Source: Oceanihabitans gracilariae
GTDB taxonomy: Bacteria > Bacteroidota > Bacteroidia > Flavobacteriales > Flavobacteriaceae
NCBI RefSeq assembly: GCF_042684485.1
Contig: NZ_JBHULM010000004.1
Span: forward strand, 1-64,000
DNA: 64,000 nt
Direction: 5' to 3'
Position numbers and translations under genes: made by a program. This document shows, piece after piece, positions 34,050 through 42,781 of the stretch. Positions within the stretch are counted from its first letter, which is position 1. Each line of letters opens with the position of its first letter. Under the pieces are notes generated by a model, which did no database searches, was not told where the DNA came from, and saw nothing but the letters and a program-made list of their open reading frames with translations.

Positions 34050-34835
34050 ATGAAACTACAAGATCAAATAGGACAAGAGTTGCATTTTAAATCTGCTCCT
34101 AAACGAATTATTTCTTTGGTGCCTTCGCAAACCGAATTGCTTTATGATTTAGGTCTAGAAGATGCTATTGTTGGTATTACCAAGTTTTGTGTGCATCCTA
34201 ATCATTTAATAAAAACAAAAAAGGTTGTTGGTGGTACCAAGCAAATACATCTAGACAAGATACAAGCGTTGCAACCAGATATTATTTTATGTAATAAGGA
34301 GGAAAATACAAAAGATATTGTAGAAGCATGTAGTGCTATTTGTACTGTACATGTTTCAGATATCGAGAATATTTCAGATTGTCTTGCAATGATTACGCAA
34401 TATGGAGAAATCTTTAAAAAGCAAAATCTGGCTTTAAAAATAGTAGAGGCTATTCAAGATAATTTAAAAGATTTTCAAAGTTATATTCAAAACAAAACAA
34501 CCTTAAAGGTTGCTTATTTTATTTGGAAAGATCCTTTTATGGTAGCAGGAAAAGAAACTTTTATTAATCACTTGTTACAGCTTAATAAGTTTGAAAATGT
34601 CTACGCAGACTTAGCGCGCTACCCAGAAATACAACCAAAAGAAGATAAAGATATCGATTTGGTTCTTTTGTCTAGTGAGCCTTATCCTTTTAAAGAAAAG
34701 CATATAGAAGAATTAAAGGCATACTATACTAAGGCCAACATACAATTGGTAGATGGCGAAATGTTTTCTTGGTATGGTTCAAGGCTTATACAGGCTTTTG
34801 CCTATTTTAAGTGGCTACATCAAAATCTTGTGTAG
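34050..34835 (+). CDS. BtuF-like helical-backbone substrate-binding protein
   Basis: 261 aa. It has the fold markers of class III periplasmic binding proteins: RIISLVPSQTELLYDLGLEDAIVGITKFCVHP, TKQIHLDKIQALQPDIILCNKEENTKDIV and a long connecting helix. Related proteins bind cobalamin, haem or siderophores for ABC import. A clear signal peptide is absent, which is common among the cytosolic-looking BtuF-like proteins of Bacteroidota but casts doubt on a transport role. No permease gene adjoins it. It lies after pyrF in the same direction. Confidence 0.8.
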   Translation: MKLQDQIGQELHFKSAPKRIISLVPSQTELLYDLGLEDAIVGITKFCVHPNHLIKTKKVVGGTKQIHLDKIQALQPDIILCNKEENTKDIVEACSAICTVHVSDIENISDCLAMITQYGEIFKKQNLALKIVEAIQDNLKDFQSYIQNKTTLKVAYFIWKDPFMVAGKETFINHLLQLNKFENVYADLARYPEIQPKEDKDIDLVLLSSEPYPFKEKHIEELKAYYTKANIQLVDGEMFSWYGSRLIQAFAYFKWLHQNLV

Positions 34836-35055
34836 GTTTTTGGTTAGACATAGAGTCTACTATTTGTTTTGCCTTGTTTTCAATGTTTTTTATGCTAAAT
34901 ATTTTGTTTTCGTTTGGTCTCTTTTTGCCAACTTTGCAATACTGTGTGCTCATAGTTTTTTCTTTTAACTTGTTTTTATTCGTTCTTTATATATAAAGTA
35001 CGTGCAAAACGCGAACTTGGATGTTAGCTAAAGGTTAAAGAAAGTATAATTGTTT

Positions 35056-35253
35056 TTAAACAGTAGGAGGTGGTACTTCTCTAGATAAATATTTGAGCTT
35101 ATTTAACTTGTCTAGAAGCTTGATGGCTTTAAATTCAGAAATATCACTTAAAGCATGATCGGTTTGCCTAAAATTATAAGCTTCTTCTATTAGTAACTTA
35201 TATTTTTTTTTAAGCTTTTTTCTGTGCTTTAATATGGATTTAGTTCTATTCAT
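35056..35253 (-). CDS. Small basic protein resembling the Lacal_2735 family
   Basis: 65 aa, highly charged and helical (KHRKKLKKKYKLLIEEAYNF, then SDISEFKAIKLLDKLNKL). The layout KLxxKYxxLxEEAYxxxxTxxxxSDxxxxxA is that of the Lacal_2735 small proteins known from Flavobacteriaceae. The C-terminal tail (REVPPPTV) is unlike them. It has no signal peptide and no domain of known role. It stands alone on the minus strand. I am fairly sure that the gene is real, and less sure of the family. Confidence 0.65.
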   Translation of the reverse strand: MNRTKSILKHRKKLKKKYKLLIEEAYNFRQTDHALSDISEFKAIKLLDKLNKLKYLSREVPPPTV

Positions 35254-35330
35254 TTGTTGGTGCTAGGAAAAACGTAATTAAATATACGTTATTTTTCGAA
35301 TATTTTATAATAAGATAAAAATAATTATCA

Positions 35331-35362
35331 AAAAACCGATTTAAGGCTTTAAATCGGTTTTT
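35331..35362. terminator. Terminator-like hairpin
   Basis: AAAAACCGATTTAA (35331-35344) pairs with TTAAATCGGTTTTT (35349-35362) around a 4-base loop. It is symmetrical, A-rich before and T-rich after. No gene ends nearby on the plus strand. On the minus strand it lies upstream of the 65-aa protein gene, so it could end an unseen transcript or act in a leader. Confidence 0.6.
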
Positions 35363-35587
35363 GTTCTAAATAACTAACTAACCCAAAAATATGACAATGT
35401 ATTTCTGATAGTGCAAATTTAAGGTGTATATGTATTAAAATGGTTAGCTTACTATTAGCTTTATGTTAAATCCGTAATAACATAGGTTTTTTAGTCCTTG
35501 TTTTTAACTAAAAAACAAGCAGAAGCAATTAAAATAAATATAATTCAAGAGGATGTTTAAACTTGCTTTAGCGAGTTACTTTAGGGC

Positions 35588-35624
35588 AAAAAAAAAAGAA
35601 GAAATTAAATTTCTTCTTTTTTTT
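35588..35624 (-). terminator. Terminator of the DUF4197 gene
   Basis: GAAGAAATT pairs perfectly with AATTTCTTC around a single base, with long A and T runs outside. On the minus strand it lies about 34 bp after the stop. Confidence 0.85.
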
Positions 35625-35657
35625 AGATTTTTTTAGATGTAGTTATTGTTACAGGAA

Positions 35658-36362
35658 TTAATCTTGTAAAGCAAAAACCTTACGTAATAAATCTGTTGTT
35701 CTAGAAGAAGATTTGCTTCGTATTTCTTTTTCTTCAACAGCAATCATGGTATATACACCTTGTAAAGCTTCACCAGTTACGTAATCTGTTAAGTCAGGAT
35801 TTACGTCATTTGTAAAAGGAATAGAGTTATACTTGTTAATTAAGTTAGCCCAAATTTGGTCTGCACCAACTTTGCTAAAAGAACTTTTAATAACTGGGTT
35901 AAATTTATCATATAAAGCAGTTTGTGTTTTGCTAGATAAGTATTGTGTAGCAGCATTGTCATCACCAAGAAGTATGTTTTTTGCATCGGCAAAAGTTATT
36001 TCTTTAACAGCGTTAATAAAAATAGGAGTAGCTTCACTAACAGCATCTTCTGCAGCTCTATTTAATACTTTTAAACCTTCATCTGCTAAACTACTTAAAC
36101 CTATATCACGTAGTGCTTTGTCTACTTTTTGTAATTCTTCTGGTAGTACTATTTTTACTAAATCGTTTTTATAAAAACCATCTTCTTGGGTTAATTTAGT
36201 TACTTGTTTGTCAATACCAAGGTCTAGTGCTTGTTTTAATGCAGATCCAATTTCAGATTCAGATAATGTACCTACTTCTTGAGGCAATTGGTCAATTACT
36301 TGTTGTAACTCTGTACAAGCAGTAAGGTTTAAAATAATAATAAAGGCAAATACTTTTTTCAT
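35658..36362 (-). CDS. DUF4197 domain-containing lipoprotein
   Basis: 234 aa. A lipoprotein signal ends LNLTAC (Cys16). The rest is helical and matches DUF4197 (SESEIGSALKQALDLGIDKQ, FYKNDLVKIVLPEELQKV, TQTALYDKFNPVIKSSFSKVGADQIW, LTDYVTGEALQGVYTMIAVEEKEIR), a family found in the envelope of many Bacteroidota and Proteobacteria. Its function is unknown. It stands alone, with its own terminator downstream. Confidence 0.9.
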   Translation of the reverse strand: MKKVFAFIIILNLTACTELQQVIDQLPQEVGTLSESEIGSALKQALDLGIDKQVTKLTQEDGFYKNDLVKIVLPEELQKVDKALRDIGLSSLADEGLKVLNRAAEDAVSEATPIFINAVKEITFADAKNILLGDDNAATQYLSSKTQTALYDKFNPVIKSSFSKVGADQIWANLINKYNSIPFTNDVNPDLTDYVTGEALQGVYTMIAVEEKEIRSKSSSRTTDLLRKVFALQD

Positions 36363-36491
36363 AATTTGTTTTTTTTGGTTTCAAATATACTTATTATTAA
36401 GATGCGTTTTTTAATGAAAAATTGTGTTTTATTCTTTTTTTATAAAAAAAGGAGATAGATTGATTTTCTTATAAATAATAAAACTGTTTTT

Positions 36492-37340
36492 TTAAGAAAA
36501 AATAACTGTTTTATTATTGTACACCATTACTTTTCTTTTAATATGTAATTTTATAGCATTAGCTAATACTATTTTTTCTAAATCTCTTCCTTTGGCTATT
36601 AAGTCGTCAATAGCATGTGTGTGAGATACACGTGTAACATCTTGCTCTATAATTGGTCCTGCATCTAATTCTTCGGTAACATAATGGCTTGTAGCTCCTA
36701 TAATTTTTACTCCACGCTTGTAAGCAGAATGGTATGGTTTAGCACCAACAAATGCAGGTAAAAAAGAATGATGAATATTGATCACCTTATTTGGGTATTG
36801 GTTAATAATTTTAGAAGACACAATTTGCATGTATCGTGCAAGAACAATAAAGTGAATATCAAATTCTTTACACAGTTTTAGTTGTTGTGCTTCGGCTTCA
36901 GCCTTGGTTTCTTTAGTAACAGGAATATGGTAAAACGGAATATTAAAACTATCTGCTATAGGTTTTAAGGTATTGTGGTTGCTAATAATAAAAGGAATTT
37001 CAACAAACAGCTCTCCAGAATTATAACGTCCTAAAAGATCATATAAACAATGGTCGTATTTAGAAACAAACAAAGCCATTTTAGGTTTGGCTTCTGTATT
37101 GTAAATACGCCATTTCATAGCAAACTTAGCTACCAAGTCGTTTTTAAAATTTGTAGTAAAGTCTTCCATAGAAAAGGAAGTAAATTCACTTTCTAATCGC
37201 ATAAAAAATATATCTTGCTCTCTGTCTACATGCTGGTCTATGTATACAATGTTTCCTTTGTTTTTAGCAATAAAATTGGTTACATCTGCAATAATTCCAG
37301 ATTGATCTTTACAGTGAATTAATAAAGTTATTTTTGTCAT
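36492..37340 (-). CDS. purU: Formyltetrahydrofolate deformylase
   Basis: 282 aa. The N-terminal ACT domain (ITLLIHCKDQSGIIADVTNFI, GNIVYIDQHVDREQDIFFMRLE) is followed by a formyltransferase-like hydrolase domain. The latter holds KMALFVSKYDHCLYDLL, NIPFYHIPVTKETK, ARYMQIVS and INIHHSFLPAFVGAKPYHSA. INIHHSFLP carries the catalytic His, with Asp in LDAGPIIEQDV. It hydrolyses 10-formyl-THF to THF and formate, balancing one-carbon supply for purine synthesis. The gene stands alone and is divergent from icmF. Confidence 0.94.
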   Translation of the reverse strand: MTKITLLIHCKDQSGIIADVTNFIAKNKGNIVYIDQHVDREQDIFFMRLESEFTSFSMEDFTTNFKNDLVAKFAMKWRIYNTEAKPKMALFVSKYDHCLYDLLGRYNSGELFVEIPFIISNHNTLKPIADSFNIPFYHIPVTKETKAEAEAQQLKLCKEFDIHFIVLARYMQIVSSKIINQYPNKVINIHHSFLPAFVGAKPYHSAYKRGVKIIGATSHYVTEELDAGPIIEQDVTRVSHTHAIDDLIAKGRDLEKIVLANAIKLHIKRKVMVYNNKTVIFS

Positions 37341-37570
37341 GATTACTATAAATTTATAAGTAAAGCTAGTTTAAATATAGATAGAATTTTAAGCTGTGGT
37401 TTAATTTTATATTATTTAATATAATCGATGAAATTTTTTGAATATTCCGTAAATTTGTAGTGTTAAAACGAAGATTTATTAAGAATGAAACATTTATAGC
37501 TTTTTAAAAAGCGTAAAGCAAATAGCTTTTAATGAACATTTTTATAATATAAAGCCATATAAAACAAAAC

Positions 37571-40500
37571 ATGATACAAGTAGCACCTTATAAACCAAAG
37601 TACAAAGTTAGAATTGTAACTGCAGCATCTCTTTTTGATGGACACGATGCATCTATTAACATCATGCGTAGAATTATTCAAGCTACAGGAGTAGAGGTTA
37701 TTCATTTAGGACATGATAGAAGTGTTGAAGAAGTGGTAAATACAGCCATTCAAGAAGATGCCAATGCCATTTGTTTAACTTCTTACCAAGGAGGACACAA
37801 TGAGTATTTTAAATATATGTACGATCTTTTAAAGGAAAGAGGTGCAGGTCACATCAAAATATTTGGTGGAGGTGGAGGAGTAATCCTTCCTTCAGAAATT
37901 AAGGAATTAATGGATTATGGTATTGCACGTATATATTCGCCAGATGATGGTCGTGCTATGGGGTTACAAGGAATGATTAATGATTTGGTTGAGCAATCTG
38001 ATTTTGCAATAGGTGATGCTTTAAACGGAGAAATAGATGTGCTACCAACCAAAAACCCTAAAGCTATTGCTCGTGTTATTTCTGCAGCAGAAAACTTTCC
38101 AGAAGTAGCAAAAGACACCTTAGATAAAATTCATATAAAAAACGAAAGTTCTAAAACTCCTGTTTTAGGTATTACAGGAACTGGTGGAGCAGGAAAATCT
38201 TCATTGGTAGATGAGCTAGTACGTAGATTTTTAATCGACTTTCCTGAAAAAACCATTGGTTTGGTTTCTGTAGATCCTTCTAAACGAAAAACAGGAGGAG
38301 CGCTTTTAGGAGATAGAATACGTATGAATGCCATTAACAATTCTAGAGTATACATGCGTAGTTTGGCTACACGTCAATCTAACTTAGCATTATCAAAATA
38401 TGTAAATGAAGCGGTTCAGGTTTTAAAAGCAGCAGAATACGATTTAATTATATTAGAAACTTCAGGTATTGGGCAATCAGATACCGAAATCATGGAACAT
38501 TCTGACGTAGCTTTATACGTAATGACTCCAGAATTTGGTGCAGCAACACAATTAGAAAAAATTGACATGCTGGATTTTGCCGATTTAGTTGCCATCAATA
38601 AGTTTGATAAACGTGGTTCTTTAGATGCGCTTCGTGATGTAAAAAAACAATACATGCGTAACAATAACCTTTGGGATGTTCCGCAAGAAGAACTACCTGT
38701 TTATGGTACTATTGCTTCGCAATTTAACGATCCAGGAATGAATACGCTATACAAAGCGATAATGGATAAGTTAGTAGAAAAAACAGATACCGAATTACAA
38801 TCTACTTTTCATATTTCTGATGAAATGAGCGAAAAGATTTTTGTTATTCCTCCTTCAAGAACACGTTACTTATCTGAGATTGCCGAAAATAATCGTGCCT
38901 ATGATAAAACGGCAAATACTCAAGTTGAAGTTGCTCAGAAATTGTACGGAATTTATAAGACTTTAGAGTCTGTTTTAGAAACTACTCCAGAATTAGACAA
39001 AGCAGGAATTGCTTCAGATTCTGTAACTGCTACAGAAGCTAATAAAGATTTTGTACGAATGCTTGTTTCAGAATTCGACAGAGTAAAATTAAACCTAGAT
39101 CCTTACAATTGGGAAGTAATTACAGGTTGGGATGAAAAAGTAAACAAATACAAAAACCCTGTCTATACTTTTAAAGTAAGAGATAAGGAAATCAAAATAG
39201 AAACACATTCAGAATCTCTTTCGCATTTACAAATACCAAGAGTAGCGTTACCAAAGTACCAAGCTTGGGGAGATTTATTACGTTGGACATTGCAAGAAAA
39301 TGTACCAGGAGAGTTTCCGTACACCTCAGGATTATATCCTTTTAAACGTACAGGAGAAGATCCAGCACGTATGTTTGCAGGAGAAGGAGGACCAGAACGT
39401 ACCAACAGACGTTTTCACTATGTAAGTGCAGGTTTACCAGCAAAACGTTTATCTACTGCTTTTGATAGTGTAACCCTTTACGGAAACGATCCAGATTTAA
39501 GACCTGATATTTATGGTAAAATTGGAAATGCAGGAGTTAGTATCTGTTGTTTAGACGATGCTAAAAAACTCTATTCTGGTTTTGATTTAGCCAATGTAAT
39601 GACATCAGTAAGTATGACTATTAATGGTCCTGCACCAATGTTATTAGGTTTCTTTATGAATGCAGCTATAGACCAACAATGTGAGTTATACATTAAAGAA
39701 AATGGTCTAGAAAAAGAGGTGGAAGCAAAAATTGCTAAGATATATAAGGACAAAGAACGTCCATCTTATAATGGAGAGCTACCAGAAGGAAACAATGGTT
39801 TAGGATTAATGCTTCTTGGTGTTACAGGAGACCAAGTATTACCAGCAGATGTGTATGCAGAAATTAAAAAGAATACCATTGCTCAGGTTAGAGGAACCGT
39901 TCAAGCAGATATTTTAAAAGAAGATCAGGCACAAAACACCTGTATTTTTTCTACCGAATTTGCGCTGCGTTTAATGGGAGACGTACAAGAGTATTTTATT
40001 GAAAATAATGTACGAAACTTCTATTCGGTATCTATTTCTGGATACCATATTGCAGAAGCAGGAGCTAACCCAATTACACAATTAGCACTGACCTTATCTA
40101 ATGGTTTCACTTACGTGGAATACTATCTAAGTCGTGGCATGGATATTAATAAATTTGGTCCAAACTTATCGTTCTTTTTCTCTAACGGAATCGACCCAGA
40201 ATATGCAGTAATTGGTCGTGTAGCACGTAAAATTTGGGCAAAAGCCATGAAGCATAAATATGGTGCCAATGCAAGAGCACAGATGTTAAAATACCATATT
40301 CAAACCTCTGGACGAAGCTTACACGCGCAAGAAATTGACTTTAATGATATACGTACAACGCTTCAAGCTTTGTATGCTATTTATGATAACTGTAACTCTT
40401 TACATACCAATGCGTATGATGAAGCGATTACTACACCAACCGAAGAGTCTGTGCGTAGAGCAATGGCTATTCAACTAATTATTAATAAAGAATTAGGACT

Positions 40501-40984
40501 TAATAAAAACGAAAACCCAATACAAGGATCTTTTATTATTGAAGAGTTAACCGATTTAGTAGAAGAAGCGGTATTAACCGAGTTTGACAGAATTACAGAA
40601 AGAGGAGGTGTTCTTGGTGCTATGGAAACCATGTACCAACGTAGTAAAATACAGGAAGAAAGTCTGTATTACGAAACTTTAAAGCACAACGGAAAGTTCC
40701 CAATTGTAGGAGTAAATACCTTTTTAAGTAGTAAAGGTTCACCAACGGTTGTTCCTGCGGAAGTGATTAGAGCTACGGAAGAAGAGAAGCAATTCCAGAT
40801 TAAAACCTTAGAAAACCTTCATAAAAGAAATGATACCCAAGCCTTGTTGAAAGACTTGCAAGACAAAGCCATTAACAACGAAAATATTTTTGAAGCCTTA
40901 ATGGATGTTTGTAAAGTATGCAGTTTAGGAGAAATTACAGCAGCTTTATTTGAAGTTGGTGGTCAGTATCGCAGAAACATGTAA
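37571..40984 (+). CDS. icmF: Fused isobutyryl-CoA mutase (IcmF)
   Basis: 1137 aa in three parts. A B12-binding domain lies at about 10-150 (LFDGHDASIN, His25 as cobalt ligand; FGGGGGVILP). A MeaB-like G-protein chaperone lies at about 195-500 (P-loop GTGGAGKSS at 202-210, with INKFDKRG as base-recognition motif). The mutase catalytic barrel lies at about 560-1137 (FPYTSGLYPFKRTGEDPARM, RTNRRFHYVSAGLPAKRLST). The order B12-GTPase-mutase and these active-site segments identify IcmF rather than methylmalonyl-CoA mutase. It interconverts isobutyryl-CoA and n-butyryl-CoA using adenosylcobalamin. A -7-like TAAATTTG lies at 37450-37457. Confidence 0.94.
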   Translation: MIQVAPYKPKYKVRIVTAASLFDGHDASINIMRRIIQATGVEVIHLGHDRSVEEVVNTAIQEDANAICLTSYQGGHNEYFKYMYDLLKERGAGHIKIFGGGGGVILPSEIKELMDYGIARIYSPDDGRAMGLQGMINDLVEQSDFAIGDALNGEIDVLPTKNPKAIARVISAAENFPEVAKDTLDKIHIKNESSKTPVLGITGTGGAGKSSLVDELVRRFLIDFPEKTIGLVSVDPSKRKTGGALLGDRIRMNAINNSRVYMRSLATRQSNLALSKYVNEAVQVLKAAEYDLIILETSGIGQSDTEIMEHSDVALYVMTPEFGAATQLEKIDMLDFADLVAINKFDKRGSLDALRDVKKQYMRNNNLWDVPQEELPVYGTIASQFNDPGMNTLYKAIMDKLVEKTDTELQSTFHISDEMSEKIFVIPPSRTRYLSEIAENNRAYDKTANTQVEVAQKLYGIYKTLESVLETTPELDKAGIASDSVTATEANKDFVRMLVSEFDRVKLNLDPYNWEVITGWDEKVNKYKNPVYTFKVRDKEIKIETHSESLSHLQIPRVALPKYQAWGDLLRWTLQENVPGEFPYTSGLYPFKRTGEDPARMFAGEGGPERTNRRFHYVSAGLPAKRLSTAFDSVTLYGNDPDLRPDIYGKIGNAGVSICCLDDAKKLYSGFDLANVMTSVSMTINGPAPMLLGFFMNAAIDQQCELYIKENGLEKEVEAKIAKIYKDKERPSYNGELPEGNNGLGLMLLGVTGDQVLPADVYAEIKKNTIAQVRGTVQADILKEDQAQNTCIFSTEFALRLMGDVQEYFIENNVRNFYSVSISGYHIAEAGANPITQLALTLSNGFTYVEYYLSRGMDINKFGPNLSFFFSNGIDPEYAVIGRVARKIWAKAMKHKYGANARAQMLKYHIQTSGRSLHAQEIDFNDIRTTLQALYAIYDNCNSLHTNAYDEAITTPTEESVRRAMAIQLIINKELGLNKNENPIQGSFIIEELTDLVEEAVLTEFDRITERGGVLGAMETMYQRSKIQEESLYYETLKHNGKFPIVGVNTFLSSKGSPTVVPAEVIRATEEEKQFQIKTLENLHKRNDTQALLKDLQDKAINNENIFEALMDVCKVCSLGEITAALFEVGGQYRRNM

Positions 40985-40985
40985 G

Positions 40986-41102
40986 CAGAGAGCCACTTTT
41001 CGTTTTTTACGAAAAGTGTGCGAATCGCTTATCCCGAATTTGTTTCGGGATCCCAGAGAGCCACTTTTCGTTTTTACGAAGAGTGTGCGAATCGCTTATC
41101 CC
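40986..41102. repeat. Direct duplication of a 49-bp hairpin-bearing element
   Basis: Copies at 40986-41035 and 41054-41102 differ by one inserted T and one substitution. Each contains a hairpin of the type ACTTTTCGT...ACGAAAAGT and ends GCGAATCGCTTATCCC. Between them ATCCCGAA...TTCGGGAT makes another hairpin (41030-41052). It lies straight after the icmF stop in the 315-bp gap before 41300 and is likely a dispersed intergenic repeat. Confidence 0.8.
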
Positions 41103-41131
41103 AAACTAGTTTTAGAATTTTAGTAGTATAT

Positions 41132-41158
41132 AACCCAAGCTTAGGCTTGGGTTTTTTA
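41132..41158 (+). terminator. Terminator of icmF
   Basis: AACCCAAGC (41132-41140), TTAG, GCTTGGGTT (41145-41153), then T residues. It lies 150 bp after the stop, beyond the duplicated element. Confidence 0.85.
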
Positions 41159-41299
41159 TTGCTTGTACTTTAGTGAAAGAAGGTATATAGTAGGCATAAA
41201 GTCGGCATATAGTTACTATATACTAGGTATGTATGAGTGTTATTTGTTTGATTTTTAAAGAATTATACGCTATATTTAAGTTCGTTAAAATCATGTGTT

Positions 41300-42046
41300 A
41301 TGGCAAAGCAAAAAGGAGTAGTGTTTTTAGAAGGTACTATTGGAGGTGTTAATTTTTATTATAGAAAAGGCGTGCCTACAGCAAGAGCAGCAGGAGGAGG
41401 CTTTACTAAAAAGGCAATAAAAACGAGTGCTAATATGGTGCGTGTGCGTGAAAGTAATAGTGAGTTTGGCAAGTGTGCACAGGTAAATAAAAACTTTAAG
41501 CAGGCGATTAGGCCTTTTTTATTGGGTTATAAAGATGGCACTTTACATAGTAGGTTGATGCAATTGTTTTTAAAAATTAAAGATTGTGATATTAACTCTG
41601 CTCGTGGAGCGCGTTGTGTAGCAGAGGGGATTTCTACTAGTGTTGGAGTGCAACGTTTTAAAGCTTTTGTTTTTACCCCAAAGCGACCTGTATTGTTACC
41701 TTGTAGTTATGGTTTTGATTGGGATGCCTTATTGTTGAGCGCTACGCATTTTGATGTACAAACGGTAGGTTTTCCTAAAGAGGCTAGTTTTATGGAGCTT
41801 GTTTTTGGTGTGGTGCGTTTTGATTTTCAAACTTTAACCTATTCACTTGTTATGGCTGCTCCTTTGGTTATAGATCGCGAGTATGCTAGCAATTCTTTTA
41901 CGCTTTCAGTTGCAGCACTACCTGGTGGTACTGGTGTTTTATTTGCCATGCTGCGTGTCGCTTTTTATCAGGAAGTAAATGGTGAAAATTATTTATTAGC
42001 AGGAGGTAATGCTTTTGGAGTAGAGGTGGTTTCTGTTAAGGAGTAA
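41300..42046 (+). CDS. Conserved Bacteroidota protein of unknown function
   Basis: 248 aa, no signal peptide. It opens MAKQKGVVFLEGTIGGVNFYYRKG and continues TKKAIKTSANMVRVRESNSEFGKCA. This pattern (KGTIGGxxFY, then xxRxRENxxEFG) is one I recall from a widespread Bacteroidota family of about 200-260 aa with no assigned function. The second half is predicted to be beta-rich (FDWDALLLSATHFDVQ, SYSFTLSVAALPGGTGVLFAM). The family often appears in several divergent copies per genome, and a gene-scale repeat is possible elsewhere. It stands alone after icmF. Confidence 0.75.
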   Translation: MAKQKGVVFLEGTIGGVNFYYRKGVPTARAAGGGFTKKAIKTSANMVRVRESNSEFGKCAQVNKNFKQAIRPFLLGYKDGTLHSRLMQLFLKIKDCDINSARGARCVAEGISTSVGVQRFKAFVFTPKRPVLLPCSYGFDWDALLLSATHFDVQTVGFPKEASFMELVFGVVRFDFQTLTYSLVMAAPLVIDREYASNSFTLSVAALPGGTGVLFAMLRVAFYQEVNGENYLLAGGNAFGVEVVSVKE

Positions 42047-42324
42047 GTCCTGTTGAGGTGTTTGTGGTAGGCTTCCTCTTTTTAGGACACCTCTAAATTC
42101 GATAAATAATTTTATTAAGGTCATATTTATGAAGTATTTAAATGCTTTTAAAGGATTTGCTGAAAAGTAGGTTAGCCATTATAGAAATAGGGCTAACCCT
42201 GTAAAATATATAGTAATAGGTGTTTACTAAATACTTTCTGTTTTTTTTTATTAGGTATACTAGGAGCTTAAACGTAAAGAAAAGGTATTATGCAATTATG
42301 TTTAGTATGTTTTACTAGAAGCTA

Positions 42325-42642
42325 CTAGCTTATAATACTTTCTTCAAAAAGTAAACCTCCTTTGTACATTCCTTTTAAAACGGGATGAATTTTGCTGCCT
42401 AATTTAGTTAAACTATATTCTACTCTAGGTGGTACTTCTGGAAAAACGGTTCTATGGATTAATCCGTCATTTTCTAGTTCTTTGAGTTGTTTGGTAATCA
42501 TGCGTTCGCTTATATCAGGTAATAACTTTACCAATTCATTATATCTTTTATTTCCTTGAAAAAGATGTAAAATAATAGTTGCTTTTCTTTTTCCTTTAAT
42601 GGTATTTATAAAAGTATCTATAGGGCAATAACTTTTTTTCAT
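42325..42642 (-). CDS. HxlR family transcriptional regulator
   Basis: 105 aa winged-helix protein: CPIDTFINTIKGKRKATIILHLFQGNKRYNELVKLLPDISERMITKQLKELENDGLIHRTVFPEVPPRVEY written in its conserved blocks is the HxlR pattern, with Cys6 in the usual N-terminal position. Many HxlR proteins sense electrophiles, quinones or hypochlorite through that cysteine. It is divergent from a quinone-oxidoreductase gene, the usual target of such a regulator. Two TAyAAAATGT direct repeats lie between the genes. Confidence 0.92.
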   Translation of the reverse strand: MKKSYCPIDTFINTIKGKRKATIILHLFQGNKRYNELVKLLPDISERMITKQLKELENDGLIHRTVFPEVPPRVEYSLTKLGSKIHPVLKGMYKGGLLFEESIIS

Positions 42643-42680
42643 TTTTTAATGCTTTAAGGCTTGATAAACAGACAAAACGG

Positions 42681-42709
42681 TACAAAATGTTCGTATATGT
42701 ATAAAATGT
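42681..42709. promoter_or_regulatory. Direct repeat TAyAAAATGT in the HxlR/oxidoreductase gap
   Basis: TACAAAATGT (42681-42690) and TATAAAATGT (42700-42709) are 19 bp apart between two divergent genes. It is a candidate site for the HxlR regulator, which is inference. Confidence 0.4.
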
Positions 42710-42781
42710 AAGTTCTTGTATATCAGTGTGTTTTTAGCGATATTTGATGTAAAAATAAGTAAAACCTATAAAATAACAACT

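Larger units (their letters stand above)
35254..35657. other. AT-rich gap of 404 bp with two hairpins
   Basis: Besides the hairpins at 35331-35362 and 35588-35624, listed separately, no ORF or repeat is visible. Confidence 0.6.

Noticed and set aside
34753..34996. Short ORFs overlapping the 3' end of the BtuF-like gene
   Set aside because: They are overlapping-frame readings of T-rich DNA, mostly Phe and Leu, without family features.
37571..40984. Methylmalonyl-CoA mutase
   Set aside because: The B12-GTPase-mutase fusion order and active-site segments fit IcmF better.
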